Shown here: positions 23,476-32,121 of the stretch, piece after piece
Layout of the letters: the number at the start of each line of letters is the position of its first letter
Position numbering within the stretch: the stretch's first letter is position 1
NCBI GenBank assembly: GCA_016790165.1
Contig: JAEUPL010000040.1
Span: 1-32,515, forward strand
From: Burkholderiales bacterium
GTDB taxonomy: Bacteria; Pseudomonadota; Gammaproteobacteria; Burkholderiales; Casimicrobiaceae
Length of the DNA stretch: 32,515 bases
Reading direction: 5' to 3'
Made by a program: the position numbers and the translations under genes
Notes under the pieces: model-generated
Database searches by the model: none
The model's input: only the letters and a program-made list of their open reading frames with translations
What the model was told of the DNA's origin: nothing

Positions 23476-24663
23476 TTACTCCGTCGCAATCGCAGTGAGA
23501 TCGAACGAAGCGCTGCGCCCTTTGCCATCCACCACCTTCAGGCGAAACGGGATGTAGTGAAATTCCGGCGCTAACCAGAACGTGGCGCTTCCGTTGGGCT
23601 GACCGTCGTCAGCCGGTTTTCGCGTGCCTTTCCAGAGCTGCGTGGCGACTTTTTTAAGCGCGGGCTTCCCGCTCAGCGCGTCGGTTTCGCCGGTCGGGAC
23701 TTCGATCTCTTCCTCACCCGCGCGCTCCAGGGTGTACACATCCATTCGCCGCGTGGTGCCCACGGAGAGCGTCACCCGATCACTCTTCGGCGTCGAAAAA
23801 TAGAACTGCACGATCCAGGTGAGCGCGTCGTGCGGCTGGCCCTCGAATGGCAACGGGTCTTTGTCGGGCAGGCGGAGCAAGCGCTGTTCATAGTCAAACA
23901 CGACTTCGCGGCGCTTGTCCGGGTTGCCACGCTCCTCGACGAATTTGTCGGGGCGCAAGCCTTCGCCGGTAATCCTGCCCTCCGATTCGCCGGTGAACGT
24001 GCCGGGGTAGAGCAGCGCGGTCAAGCCGCGCCCCCGCCCGACGATGCGCAGCTTGTAGCGCCCGTCGTCATGCGTGAATTTGAGAGTGACCGGCCCGACC
24101 TCGAACTTTTGCTCGCCGAGGAAGGCGGTGTAGCCCAGATCAATCTTCTTGGGCGGCATGCGCGCTGGCGGCGGTTCCGGCGCAGGTGCAGGCAGCGCAG
24201 TTTCGGCGGGTGATGCCGCGGCGATGGGCTCAGACGCTGGCGCGCTGGCGGGCTCCTGCGCCGCGGCGGCAGGTGCCGCGTCACCCGACGGCTCGGCAGC
24301 CACTGCGACCGGTGACTCGGCCGCGACGACGACCGGCGCGGCGGGTGTGGCCACCGGGCGTGGCCGCTGCGGCTTCGGCTTGGGCTTCGCGGGCCGCGGT
24401 GGCGCGGCGCTCGGCACAGGGGGTGGTGGCAGAGGCATCAGCTTCGCCGCGAGTGTGATGCTCTTCTCGTCAGCTGGTTCGACGTCGGCCGCCAGCCCGA
24501 ACAACAAGTGCAGCGCGATTGAGGCACCGAGCGCCAGCGCTAGCTTGCGGCGTGACGTGGCCAGCCACCCGCGCCGCCGCGCGACGTTGCGCGCCAATGC
24601 AAATTGACCGTCGCCATCAGCGGCCACGGCGGCAATCGCGGGAGTGGTGACGGCGTCAGACAT
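23476..24663 (-). CDS. DUF3108 protein with a TonB-like N-terminus
   Basis: The 395-residue protein has a short cytoplasmic N-terminus, one membrane helix (LALALGASIALHLLFGLA, about 42-59) and a long Pro/Lys/Ala-rich segment (about 75-170, including RPAKPKPKPQRPRP). A C-terminal domain begins at LGYTAFLGEQKF and matches DUF3108, with strands ending at about 390. The layout resembles TonB: an inner-membrane anchor with a Pro-rich arm reaching into the periplasm. DUF3108 has no assigned function known to me. It lies 51 bp downstream of purN on the same strand, an arrangement I know from other betaproteobacteria. Confidence 0.85.
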   Translation of the reverse strand: MSDAVTTPAIAAVAADGDGQFALARNVARRRGWLATSRRKLALALGASIALHLLFGLAADVEPADEKSITLAAKLMPLPPPPVPSAAPPRPAKPKPKPQRPRPVATPAAPVVVAAESPVAVAAEPSGDAAPAAAAQEPASAPASEPIAAASPAETALPAPAPEPPPARMPPKKIDLGYTAFLGEQKFEVGPVTLKFTHDDGRYKLRIVGRGRGLTALLYPGTFTGESEGRITGEGLRPDKFVEERGNPDKRREVVFDYEQRLLRLPDKDPLPFEGQPHDALTWIVQFYFSTPKSDRVTLSVGTTRRMDVYTLERAGEEEIEVPTGETDALSGKPALKKVATQLWKGTRKPADDGQPNGSATFWLAPEFHYIPFRLKVVDGKGRSASFDLTAIATE

Positions 24664-24714
24664 GGCGGGCGCTCAACGCAGTGTGCACCGCCCGCGATGA
24701 CAGGGTTGTCACGG

Positions 24715-25356
24715 TTACCGCATCTGCGCCGGTGACGGCGCGAACGCGCAGTCTCGCGTGCGCACACGCATGCCTTCCACCACCAGGCGGCCCTCACAGA
24801 ACAGGCGTACCGCGTAGGGAAGCACCTGATGCTCCTGCACCAGCACTTTCGTGGCCAGCGTTTCTGGCGTGTCATCGTCGTCGACTTGCACCGCGGCCTG
24901 CATGATGATCGGGCCGTGATCGAGCTCGTTGGTCACAAAATGCACGGTACAACCATGCAGCTTCACGCCGGCCGCCAGGGCTCGGGCGTGAGTGTCGAGC
25001 CCCGCAAAACTCGGCAGCAAGGACGGATGGATATTCATCAGCCGACCCGCGAATGCGTCGACGAAGACCGGCGTCAAAATGCGCATGAAACCCGCGAGCA
25101 CCACCAGATCGGGTTGGTACCTGTTCAGCGCAGTGACCAAGGCAGCATCGAACGACTCGCGGTCCGCGTAATCCTTGTGGTTGACGGCGATCGTGGCAAC
25201 TCCGGCGTCACGCGCCAGCTCAAGGCCCGCCGCGTCGGCCTTGTTGCTGCCCACCACCACGACGTCTCCACCGCAATCATTGCGCAGCATCGCGGCAAGA
25301 TTCGACCCACGCCCCGACACCAGCACGGCAATACGCTTGCGTGCCGGCCTCACCAC
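24715..25356 (-). CDS. purN: Phosphoribosylglycinamide formyltransferase (GAR transformylase)
   Basis: The 213-residue enzyme transfers a formyl group from 10-formyl-tetrahydrofolate to GAR, step three of purine synthesis. It shows the phosphate-binding loop VLVSGRGSNLAA and the catalytic N108 and H110 in MNIHPSLLPSF. D146 lies in ELDHGPIIMQ. The start is GTG 25356 (a second GTG follows directly at 25353), as no ATG lies near. It follows purM with a 22-bp gap, so these two purine genes form an operon with the DUF3108 gene. Confidence 0.95.
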   Translation of the reverse strand: MVRPARKRIAVLVSGRGSNLAAMLRNDCGGDVVVVGSNKADAAGLELARDAGVATIAVNHKDYADRESFDAALVTALNRYQPDLVVLAGFMRILTPVFVDAFAGRLMNIHPSLLPSFAGLDTHARALAAGVKLHGCTVHFVTNELDHGPIIMQAAVQVDDDDTPETLATKVLVQEHQVLPYAVRLFCEGRLVVEGMRVRTRDCAFAPSPAQMR

Positions 25357-25378
25357 AGCTGCCTTCCGTTCGCAGCAC

Positions 25379-26509
25379 TCATCGCAGCTTCAGATCGTCG
25401 GTGCCGTAGGTCACGCCGATCGGTTCGATGATCGCCCGCTTGGGCCCGGCCTCCACCTGCCCCGCGACCCAGGCGTCGATGCCACACTGCTTCGCAATGG
25501 CGACGGTTTGTTCCGCCTGATCCGGGCGCACAAAGAAGGCAAACCCGGCGCCCATGTTGAGCGTGCCGTAGGCCTCGGCGGCGTCGAGCTTGGCTTCGCG
25601 CTGCATGAAGGCGAGCACGGGTGGCACCGGCGGCACCGTGTGGATACGATAGGTCAGTGCACTCGGGTGACGCAGCAGTTTGCGCCAGCCGTGACCAGTC
25701 ACGTTCACGCAATAGTGCACGCCCACGCCGGCCTTGGCGAGCGCCTCGGTGACCGGCGCGTAGAGCACGGTGGGCGCCAGAATCGCCTCGCCAAATGCCT
25801 GTCCGTTGCCAATATCCGACTGGTACCCGTCCGGCAATCGCTCGCAGAGCTTGCGCGCCAGCGAGACACCGTTGGCATGAATACCGCTCGAAGCTAGCAG
25901 CACGATCGCGTCACCTGCGGCCAGCGTGTCGCCGAGTGACAGGCGCGACTTCGGCTGCACGATGCCGGTGCAGCTGGCGCCCAGATCAATCGTGCCGCCT
26001 TCCACCACACCGGCCAACGCCGGTGTCTCGCCACCGCCCCAGGATACGCCGCACACCTCGCAGGCAGCCTTCCAGCCGGCGATCAAATCAGTCGCGCGCT
26101 GGCGGTCGACAAACCAATCACTACCGCCCGCGGCCCAATAGGCCTGCACCACCAGTGGCGTCGCGCCAACCGTGATCAGATCGTTGACCGCCATCGCAAT
26201 CGTGTCCTGGGCGATGGCCGCGTAGTAGCTCTTGCCGGCCTCACGATACACGGCGTCGGCCACGAGGATTTTCGTGCCGAGACATTCCACGATCGAAGCC
26301 AGATAAAACGGGCCGGCGTCGACCACGTAGGCCGACTCGCCGCGTGACGCTGCGATTTCGCTCACACCGTGTTGCGCGAGTTGCGCCGCCGTGGCCTTCG
26401 CGCTTTGTTGCGCCAGCAGCTTGATCGGGTCAACCTGGTCGTAGTTGACGCCCGCTTGGTCGTAGGTCAGGGCGTCAGGATTGCCGGGTGTCGCAGACGG
26501 GGGGGCCAT
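25379..26509 (-). CDS. purM: AIR synthase (phosphoribosylformylglycinamidine cyclo-ligase), divergent type
   Basis: The 376-residue protein is recognisably PurM, which closes the imidazole ring of AIR using ATP. Conserved points are GTKILVAD, DTIAMAVNDLITVGATPL, WGGGETPAL, LLASSGIHANGVSLARKL and CVNVTGHGWRKLL. It differs from the usual betaproteobacterial enzyme as I remember it: the N-terminal glycine-rich FGG segment is replaced by ESAYVVDAGPFYLASIVECL, and the ETAEMPG motif reads ETPALAG. The protein is also longer than usual (about 345-350). Its place next to purN supports the role. The ATG at 26507-26509 is 26 bases from the divergent AI-2E-type gene. Confidence 0.88.
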   Translation of the reverse strand: MAPPSATPGNPDALTYDQAGVNYDQVDPIKLLAQQSAKATAAQLAQHGVSEIAASRGESAYVVDAGPFYLASIVECLGTKILVADAVYREAGKSYYAAIAQDTIAMAVNDLITVGATPLVVQAYWAAGGSDWFVDRQRATDLIAGWKAACEVCGVSWGGGETPALAGVVEGGTIDLGASCTGIVQPKSRLSLGDTLAAGDAIVLLASSGIHANGVSLARKLCERLPDGYQSDIGNGQAFGEAILAPTVLYAPVTEALAKAGVGVHYCVNVTGHGWRKLLRHPSALTYRIHTVPPVPPVLAFMQREAKLDAAEAYGTLNMGAGFAFFVRPDQAEQTVAIAKQCGIDAWVAGQVEAGPKRAIIEPIGVTYGTDDLKLR

Positions 26510-26535
26510 AATGGTTCTTACGTGAACGTGTTGTA

Positions 26536-27864
26536 ATGCCGCCCACCATGAACGCAGACGCGAACAGCAAATTGGACGAGAGCCGCAGCGGCGACGGTTC
26601 AGTCGAAGCCGGCGACGCGGGTCGCCACGGTGGCGAAGCGACCAAAAATTCTAGCCCGCCAGCCGTGGACAACCCGCCCGAGGCCGACGGACCTCCCGCT
26701 GCCGTACCCGCCCAAGCCCCGGTGGCCGGGCCAATGGCGCCGATCGCCAGCGCGGTGGCCCGCACCAACTGGTGGAGCGATCTGGCGCCCGGTCACCGGA
26801 CGCTAGCGGTCATCGCCATCTTCGTCGCGTTCGGCTATCTAATCGGCGCCCTCGCGCCTGTGCTTACGCCTTTTATGTTCGGCGCCATCCTGTCCTACGT
26901 GGGAGCACCGGTGGTAGCCTGGCTCGAAACGCGCCGCGTACCGCGCACCGTCGGATCGGTGCTGGTGATTCTTGCCATCGCCGCCTTCGGCGGGGGGATG
27001 ATGCTGGTGGTGGCGCCACTGATTTCCGCGGAGGTCTCGCGCATCGCGGAAAGAATGCCGGAGCTTCTGACCAAAATTCAGGACGAGTGGCTGCCGTGGG
27101 TCAACCAGACCTTCGGCACTGCATTCTCCTTCGACCTGTCGCAGCTGAAAACGCTTGCCAAAGACAATGCGGGTGCGATTAGCGGCCTCTCAACGAAGCT
27201 CGCGGGATCATTGCAGTTCGGTGGGCAACTGGTGATCGGCCTCATCGTCAATCTGACGCTGGTTCCGGTCGTGATGTTTTACTTTCTGCGCGACTGGCCG
27301 CAGATGATCGAGGGAATTGACCGCATGCTGCCGCGATCAGTACGGCCGACGGTACGGGATCTCGCCAGCGAAATCGACGCCGTGCTGTCCGAGTTCCTGC
27401 GCGGTCAGGGCATGGTGATGCTGGCACTTGCGACCTACTACTGCATCGCCCTGAAGCTTGCGGGACTGGAATTCGCGCTCCCCGTCGGGCTGGTCACCGG
27501 ACTGCTGGTGTTCATTCCCTATGTGGGCTTTGGTCTCGGCCTGATGCTGGGCATGCTGGCTGCGCTGACACAATTCACCACGCCGGGGCCGATCATCGCG
27601 GTCGCTGCGGTCTTCCTGGTTGGGCAGGTGCTCGAGGGTTTCGTGCTTGTGCCCTACCTCGTGGGCGATCGAATTGGCCTGCACCCGCTCGCCGTGATCT
27701 TCGCGTTGATGGCATTCGGGCAATTATTTGGCTTCGTCGGTGTGCTGCTCGCGTTGCCGGCTAGCGCCGCGCTTCTGGTGGCATTGCGGGTCATGCAGCG
27801 CAGGCTGCTCGATGCGGAGGCCCGCGAAGCGCGGGCGGTGGGCGAAACGAAAGCCAACCCCTGA
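26536..27864 (+). CDS. AI-2E family transporter (PerM-like)
   Basis: The 442-residue membrane protein has an unusually long Pro/Ala-rich N-terminal cytoplasmic tail (about 1-75), then the AI-2E/PerM fold. It opens with two hairpin helices (LAVIAIFVAFGYLIGALAPV). A soluble helical segment follows (about 160-220), and then at least five more helices including the hallmark FIPYVGFGLGLMLGM and DRIGLHPLAVIFALMAFGQL. Family members are variously annotated as autoinducer-2 exporters, Na+/H+ antiporters or permeases of unknown substrate. It is divergent from purM and 30 bp upstream of hda, the common betaproteobacterial order. Confidence 0.9.
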   Translation: MPPTMNADANSKLDESRSGDGSVEAGDAGRHGGEATKNSSPPAVDNPPEADGPPAAVPAQAPVAGPMAPIASAVARTNWWSDLAPGHRTLAVIAIFVAFGYLIGALAPVLTPFMFGAILSYVGAPVVAWLETRRVPRTVGSVLVILAIAAFGGGMMLVVAPLISAEVSRIAERMPELLTKIQDEWLPWVNQTFGTAFSFDLSQLKTLAKDNAGAISGLSTKLAGSLQFGGQLVIGLIVNLTLVPVVMFYFLRDWPQMIEGIDRMLPRSVRPTVRDLASEIDAVLSEFLRGQGMVMLALATYYCIALKLAGLEFALPVGLVTGLLVFIPYVGFGLGLMLGMLAALTQFTTPGPIIAVAAVFLVGQVLEGFVLVPYLVGDRIGLHPLAVIFALMAFGQLFGFVGVLLALPASAALLVALRVMQRRLLDAEAREARAVGETKANP

Positions 27865-27894
27865 CAATTTGCGCAAGACCCCGTCGTACCCGCC

Positions 27895-28638
27895 ATGGCC
27901 AAGGCTCCGCAGATCCCGTTTGACTTTTTTGCGCCGACCGCGGCGAGCTTCGAGAGCTTCGTCGTGGGCGACAACGCCGAGGTGGTCACCGCCCTCTACA
28001 CGCTGACCGACGCATTCTCACCGGTGAAAGCGCCGCCCGCCGTCGCGATCTGGGGCGCGTCATCCACCGGCAAAACTCATTTGCTGGCAGCCACCGCCGC
28101 GGCTGCGAATGCACACACGGGTGACTCGGCCCGGTTTCTGGCGGCGCGCGATGCCTTTCCGGTGGACCCGTTCGTGTCGAATCGACTGGTCTGCGTCGAC
28201 AACGCGGATGAGCTCACTGCGGAGCAGCAGGCGTGGCTGTTTACCGCTTTCAACCATGTCGCCCCCATGGGCGGTTCCGTGATAGTGAGTGGCCGCACAC
28301 CGCCGGCGCATTGGCCGTTGCGCGATGATTTGCGCACCCGACTCGGCAGCGGCCTGATTTTTGAGTTGGTCGCGATCCCTCAGGATGCGTTACCCCATGC
28401 CCTCGCAGAGCACGCGGCGCGACGAGGGTTCCAGCTCAGTAATGAAGTGCTCACTTACATTCTGAGCCGTTCCCGAAGGGACGTCGCGTCACTGTGGCAA
28501 ATCGTGCATGGGATCGATGCGCTGTCGCTGGCGCGCAAGCGGGCGGTCACGGTGCCGCTGCTGCGCGAGTATCTGGCGCACAACGCTATCTCGGCGGAAC
28601 GACCATCAGAAAATCGACCAGATTCGGCCGCACAATAA
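27895..28638 (+). CDS. hda: DnaA regulatory inactivator Hda
   Basis: The 247-residue DnaA-like AAA+ protein couples to the DNA polymerase sliding clamp and stimulates ATP hydrolysis by DnaA, stopping re-initiation. The N-terminal QIPFDFF (residues 6-12) is a clamp-binding motif. Walker A is GASSTGKT (54-61), Walker B is LVCVDNADEL, and the sensor region includes RDDLRTRLGSGLIFEL. Unlike DnaA it has no DNA-binding domain IV. A short polar tail after about residue 232 is not conserved. It is probably co-transcribed with the permease gene. Confidence 0.93.
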   Translation: MAKAPQIPFDFFAPTAASFESFVVGDNAEVVTALYTLTDAFSPVKAPPAVAIWGASSTGKTHLLAATAAAANAHTGDSARFLAARDAFPVDPFVSNRLVCVDNADELTAEQQAWLFTAFNHVAPMGGSVIVSGRTPPAHWPLRDDLRTRLGSGLIFELVAIPQDALPHALAEHAARRGFQLSNEVLTYILSRSRRDVASLWQIVHGIDALSLARKRAVTVPLLREYLAHNAISAERPSENRPDSAAQ

Positions 28639-28839
28639 GCGTTTTCCCTAAAACGACGCTACAATCGCAGGCTGAGCTAGAAAAAGAACTTCGTCACGGA
28701 AGATGAGCGCAAGCAGGGGAGCTCCGGTTTGTGTTTTTGTTACTTTCTGTGTCAACCGGCCAGAAAGTGTCTTCGTTATCGGCTCAAGCTCGCAGCAATG
28801 TGAGCCGCGCAAAAAACCAACTCTATAGAGGATTTGAAA
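28639..28839 (+). other. Leader region of the Ala/Lys-rich small gene
   Basis: The 201-bp gap contains TACAAT at 28660-28665, a possible -10 box with no convincing -35. It also contains a stem-loop with perfect 8-bp arms, ACTTTCTG (28742-28749) and CAGAAAGT (28761-28768). GAGGA at 28828-28832 serves as ribosome binding site for ATG 28840. No other gene was seen in it. Confidence 0.4.
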
Positions 28840-29049
28840 ATGAGCAAACTGTTGACCGCCCTGATCGCATCGGCTTTCGCTGCTGTTTCTTTCGCCCAAG
28901 CTCCGGCCGCTCCGGCTGCTGCCCCGGCTAAAGCTGCTCCGGCTGCTGCTCCGGCCGCTGCCCCGAAAGCTGAAGAGAAGAAAGCTGCTCCGGCTAAGGC
29001 TGCTAAGAAAGCCAAGAAAGCCAAGAAAGCTGCTAAGAAAGCTGCTTAA
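28840..29049 (+). CDS. Small exported Ala/Pro/Lys-rich protein
   Basis: The 69-residue product has a signal peptide (MSKLLTALIASAFAAVSFA, 1-19). A low-complexity region of AP/AAP repeats (20-42), a short acidic patch AEEKK and a basic tail of AKKAKK-type repeats ending at residue 69 follow. The tail recalls histone H1-like or PhaF-type C-termini, but the signal peptide implies export, so the target may be a polyanion outside the cytoplasm; this is speculation. Ala is mostly encoded by GCT and Pro by CCG, unlike the GCC/GCG-rich neighbours, which hints at high expression or a repeat origin. It has a ribosome binding site and its own terminator. Confidence 0.75.
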   Translation: MSKLLTALIASAFAAVSFAQAPAAPAAAPAKAAPAAAPAAAPKAEEKKAAPAKAAKKAKKAKKAAKKAA

Positions 29050-29078
29050 TTCGACGGCGCTCAGCGCTTCGAAGCAAG

Positions 29079-29103
29079 AAAGGCACCTTCGGGTGCCTTT
29101 TTT
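29079..29103 (+). terminator. Rho-independent terminator with UUCG loop
   Basis: AAAGGCACC (29079-29087), the stable TTCG tetraloop and GGTGCCTTT followed by further Ts to 29103 form a classic terminator 30 bases after the small-gene stop. The stretch from here to the mnmA start at 29340 holds nothing I recognise. Confidence 0.92.
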
Positions 29104-29339
29104 CATTTCGACACAGGATGTCGCCCGCTGTGCGGGGGAGGACGGAACTGGATTGCTCGCTTCGCTCGCGACCATCCCGCCGCGGCGGCGATTCGCTCCC
29201 GCTGCCGTTGCACGAAAATACCATCCATGCTCAAGCCCCTCCAACGCCCGCACCCCTTGCGTCCTGGCACGAAGCGCGCCGTCCTGGCCCGCGCAGCAGG
29301 GCGGCGTCGTAGCGCAGCGACGTCCTCGGCAACCGTCCT

Positions 29340-30422
29340 ATGAAAGTCATCGTCGGTCTCTCGGGTGGCGTGGATTCCGCCGTCTCCGCCTGGCTGCTCA
29401 AGGAGCAGGGGCACGACGTGCTTGGGATCTTCATGAAAAACTGGGAGGACGACGATAACAGCGAGTTCTGCTCGTCGCGCGAGGATCTGGTCGATGCGGT
29501 GAGCGTGGCCGATCACATCGGCATCGATATCGAGGTGGTCAACTTTGCGACCGAGTACAAGGACCGCGTGTTCTCGTACTTCCTGGCCGAATACCAGGCT
29601 GGGCGCACGCCCAACCCCGACGTGCTCTGCAATACCGAGATCAAGTTCGCGGCGTTCCTTGACCATGCGATGCGGCTTGGTGCCGACAAAATCGCCACCG
29701 GTCACTACGCCGGCGTGCGAGAGGTCGCCGACGGCACCGGGCGCTTTGAGTTGCTTAAGGGTGACGACGACACCAAGGATCAGTCGTACTTCCTGCATCG
29801 CCTGAATCAGGCGCAACTTTCGAAGGCGATGTTCCCGCTGGCCACCATTCCGAAACGCGAAGTCCGCGTGATTGCGGAGCGCGTTGGCATTCCGAATTTC
29901 GCGAAGAAAGATTCGACGGGGATCTGCTTTATCGGCGAACGTCCATTTCGTGAATTTCTGGAACGCTATCTGCCGAAGACGCCAGGACGCATGGTCACGC
30001 CGGAGGGCAACGACGTCGGCACGCATCAGGGGCTCGCCTACTACACCCTGGGGCAACGTGGCGGCTTGCACATCGGTGGCTCGCGCGCGGGCTCGGGCGA
30101 GCCGTGGTATGTGGCCGGCAAGGATCTGAAACACAACACGCTCATCGTGGTGCAGGGGCGCGAACATCCTGCCCTGCGCCGGCGTGACGTGCCAATTGTC
30201 AATACGCACTGGATCAGCGGCCACGAGCCAGCAACCGGCGAACGCTACGGCGCGAAGACGCGCTACAGGCAACCGGACGCTGCGTGTACCTACGCCGCGG
30301 CGGACGACACACGCGGGCTCGCCGAGCTTGATTTTGACGAGGGGCAATGGGCCCCGACGCCGGGCCAATATGCGGTGGTCTATCAGGGCAACGTGTGCCT
30401 GGGTGGCGGAGTTATCGCATGA
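29340..30422 (+). CDS. mnmA: tRNA-specific 2-thiouridylase MnmA
   Basis: The 360-residue enzyme adds the 2-thio group to U34 of tRNA-Lys, -Glu and -Gln, with sulfur relayed from IscS via Tus or directly. The PP-loop GLSGGVDSA (6-14) binds ATP. The catalytic cysteines are C97 in [12 protein letters not shown] and C196 in STGICFIGE. Other family marks are [21 protein letters not shown] and [13 protein letters not shown]. The ATG at 29340 gives the usual length; no good Shine-Dalgarno sequence is visible. Its stop overlaps a candidate start (30419) of the next gene. Confidence 0.96.
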   Translation: MKVIVGLSGGVDSAVSAWLLKEQGHDVLGIFMKNWEDDDNSEFCSSREDLVDAVSVADHIGIDIEVVNFATEYKDRVFSYFLAEYQAGRTPNPDVLCNTEIKFAAFLDHAMRLGADKIATGHYAGVREVADGTGRFELLKGDDDTKDQSYFLHRLNQAQLSKAMFPLATIPKREVRVIAERVGIPNFAKKDSTGICFIGERPFREFLERYLPKTPGRMVTPEGNDVGTHQGLAYYTLGQRGGLHIGGSRAGSGEPWYVAGKDLKHNTLIVVQGREHPALRRRDVPIVNTHWISGHEPATGERYGAKTRYRQPDAACTYAAADDTRGLAELDFDEGQWAPTPGQYAVVYQGNVCLGGGVIA

Positions 30423-30907
30423 TCGCGCCCATGGTAGTGGCAAAGCGCTGGCTGCGGAATGCGGCCCGTGATAGCGTTGCGTCTATGGCAACTTCATCTG
30501 CCCCACGCCGAGCGGTCGCGGCCCTGCTCATCGGCGCGCTGCTCACGCCCTCGTTCACTGTATTCGCGCAGTCGTCGCCCAACCAGCCGCAACAGGCACC
30601 GCTGCGCGTCACGCGCAAGGCCGCCGATCAGTACGCGGTGGTGAACAGCGAGATTGTGGTGCTGACCAAGTATTGCCACGAATACGTCACCAACGAAGAA
30701 GTGCTGCTAACCACGCGCGATGAAGGTGCGGAAAACCTGCTCTACTTCGCCTCGGGTGCCGTGTGCGAAGTGGTGGGCGTCGACAAGCCGAGTGATCGCC
30801 GCTTCGGCTTGATCGATTTCCTGATGCAGCTGGGCTTGCTGCTTCTGGGCAAGCGTTACACACCAAGCGCCCCGCCCGCGACCACGCCAGCACGGCCTGT
30901 GATGTAG
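30419..30907 (+). CDS. Hypothetical exported protein downstream of mnmA
   Basis: I recognise no family. From ATG 30419 the product has 162 residues; this start overlaps the mnmA stop (ATGA), and a GGCGGAG sequence lies before it. From ATG 30485 it has 140 residues and begins directly with a typical signal peptide ([20 protein letters not shown], cleavage probably after VFA). The mature part includes two cysteines (TKYCHEYV and GAVCEVVGV) that could form a disulfide in the periplasm. A hydrophobic stretch near the C-terminus ([14 protein letters not shown]) and a Pro-rich end follow. It is probably translationally coupled to mnmA, though no functional link is evident. Confidence 0.65.
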   Translation: MIAPMVVAKRWLRNAARDSVASMATSSAPRRAVAALLIGALLTPSFTVFAQSSPNQPQQAPLRVTRKAADQYAVVNSEIVVLTKYCHEYVTNEEVLLTTRDEGAENLLYFASGAVCEVVGVDKPSDRRFGLIDFLMQLGLLLLGKRYTPSAPPATTPARPVM

Positions 30908-30974
30908 CTTCACCGACAACCGGCGCCACTCGTCATCCCGACGCGGGGACAGGCGCAGCTCCGGCTGCGGAACA

Positions 30975-31961
30975 CTATCGAACGCTGACCACCGTGCGTC
31001 CGGTCACCGCACCTTTTACATACGCATCGAACACCGTCGGTAGTTCCGTGAACGCCACGGTGCGGCAATGCGCCGCGAGTTTTTCGCACTTCCATTCATT
31101 CGCCAGCTTGTTCCATAGCTCCCGCCGCAGTGGCATCGGGCAGTTCACGCTGTCGATCCCGAGCAAGAGCACGCCGCGCAGGATGAAGGGCATCACCGTC
31201 GTCTTCACCTCCCAACCCTGGGCGAGGCCCACGCTGGCAATCGTGCCTCCCACCTTCATCACCCGCGTGAGCCACGAGAGCTGCTCGCCACCAAGGTTGT
31301 CTACCGCGCCGGCATACGTCTCCGGCCCCAGCGGCTTTTCGGTCATCTCGAACTGGCCACGCACCAGTACGTCGTCGGCGCCGATCGATTTCAGCAGATC
31401 GGCGTCTTTCTCCTTGCCGGTCACGGCGACCACCTCGTAGCCGAGTTTGGCCAGAATCTCAATTGCCACCATGCCGACGCCACCGGTAGCGCCGTTCACC
31501 AGCACCGGGCCATTGCCGGGACGCAGGCCATCATGCTGCATGCGATGCACGGCAAGCGCTGCGGTGAAGCCGGCGGTGCCATAGCTCATCGCGTCAAACG
31601 TGCTCATGCCCACCGGGGCCGGTACCAGCCACGCGGCTGGAATGCGCGCCTTCTGCGCATAGCCACCGTGGTGCGCCACGCCCACGTCGTACGAAGTTGC
31701 GATCACTCTGTCGCCGGGCTTGAACGCCGCATCACTCGACGACTCAACCGTACCGGCCAGATCGATACCGCCAACGCAGGGAAATCGGCGAATGATGCGT
31801 CCGGCTCCGGTTGCCGACAGCGCATCCTTGTAGTTCACCGTTGAGTGATCAACGTGGATCAGCACTTCACCGGCATCCAATTGATCAACCGTCATGTCGA
31901 CGAGTTCGGTCTTGACCGTTTTGCCCTCTTGCGAGGTGAGATAGGCTTTGAATGCGCACAT
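30975..31961 (-). CDS. YhdH/AcuI-type quinone oxidoreductase (acryloyl-CoA reductase family)
   Basis: The 328-residue medium-chain dehydrogenase/reductase lacks zinc-binding cysteines. It contains the GroES-like part with STVNYKDALSATGAGRI and the GIDLAGTVESS strand. The NADPH-binding VNGATGGVGMVAIEILAKLG and the C-terminal LLLGIDSVNCPMPLR follow, all typical of the YhdH/YhfP group. AcuI members reduce acryloyl-CoA to propionyl-CoA in the cytoplasm, and YhdH may detoxify acryloyl-CoA; which role applies cannot be decided. The ATG at 31959-31961 gives the family length. It stands alone, divergent from the hsdR remnant. Confidence 0.9.
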   Translation of the reverse strand: MCAFKAYLTSQEGKTVKTELVDMTVDQLDAGEVLIHVDHSTVNYKDALSATGAGRIIRRFPCVGGIDLAGTVESSSDAAFKPGDRVIATSYDVGVAHHGGYAQKARIPAAWLVPAPVGMSTFDAMSYGTAGFTAALAVHRMQHDGLRPGNGPVLVNGATGGVGMVAIEILAKLGYEVVAVTGKEKDADLLKSIGADDVLVRGQFEMTEKPLGPETYAGAVDNLGGEQLSWLTRVMKVGGTIASVGLAQGWEVKTTVMPFILRGVLLLGIDSVNCPMPLRRELWNKLANEWKCEKLAAHCRTVAFTELPTVFDAYVKGAVTGRTVVSVR

Positions 31962-32121
31962 GATCGACCCCTGAATGCGCTGCGACAGCCGCGCAGCGAG
32001 ATAAACATTTACGCCAATTATCGACTTATTGGCGGAGCCAGCGTGTCCCGTAGCCTTCGAGGGTTTCCATGCACGCATAATCAACAGTATCGTCGCGATC
32101 TTGCCTCGCGCTCCTCTTTTC

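Noticed and set aside
24665-24695. GCGGGCG/CGCCCGC inverted repeat between purN and the DUF3108 gene
   Set aside because: The 7-bp stem has a 17-nt loop and no T-run, and partly overlaps the DUF3108 ribosome-binding region only by chance. It is not convincing as a terminator or riboswitch.
29103-30443. Minus-strand open frame (446 codons) across mnmA
   Set aside because: It is antisense to mnmA with all its catalytic motifs. No protein family was recognised and there is no ribosome binding site.
30954-30969. CGCAGC-TCCG-GCTGCG hairpin between the exported protein gene and the reductase gene
   Set aside because: A 6-bp stem without T-runs on either side. It could serve the convergent genes but is too weak to call a terminator.
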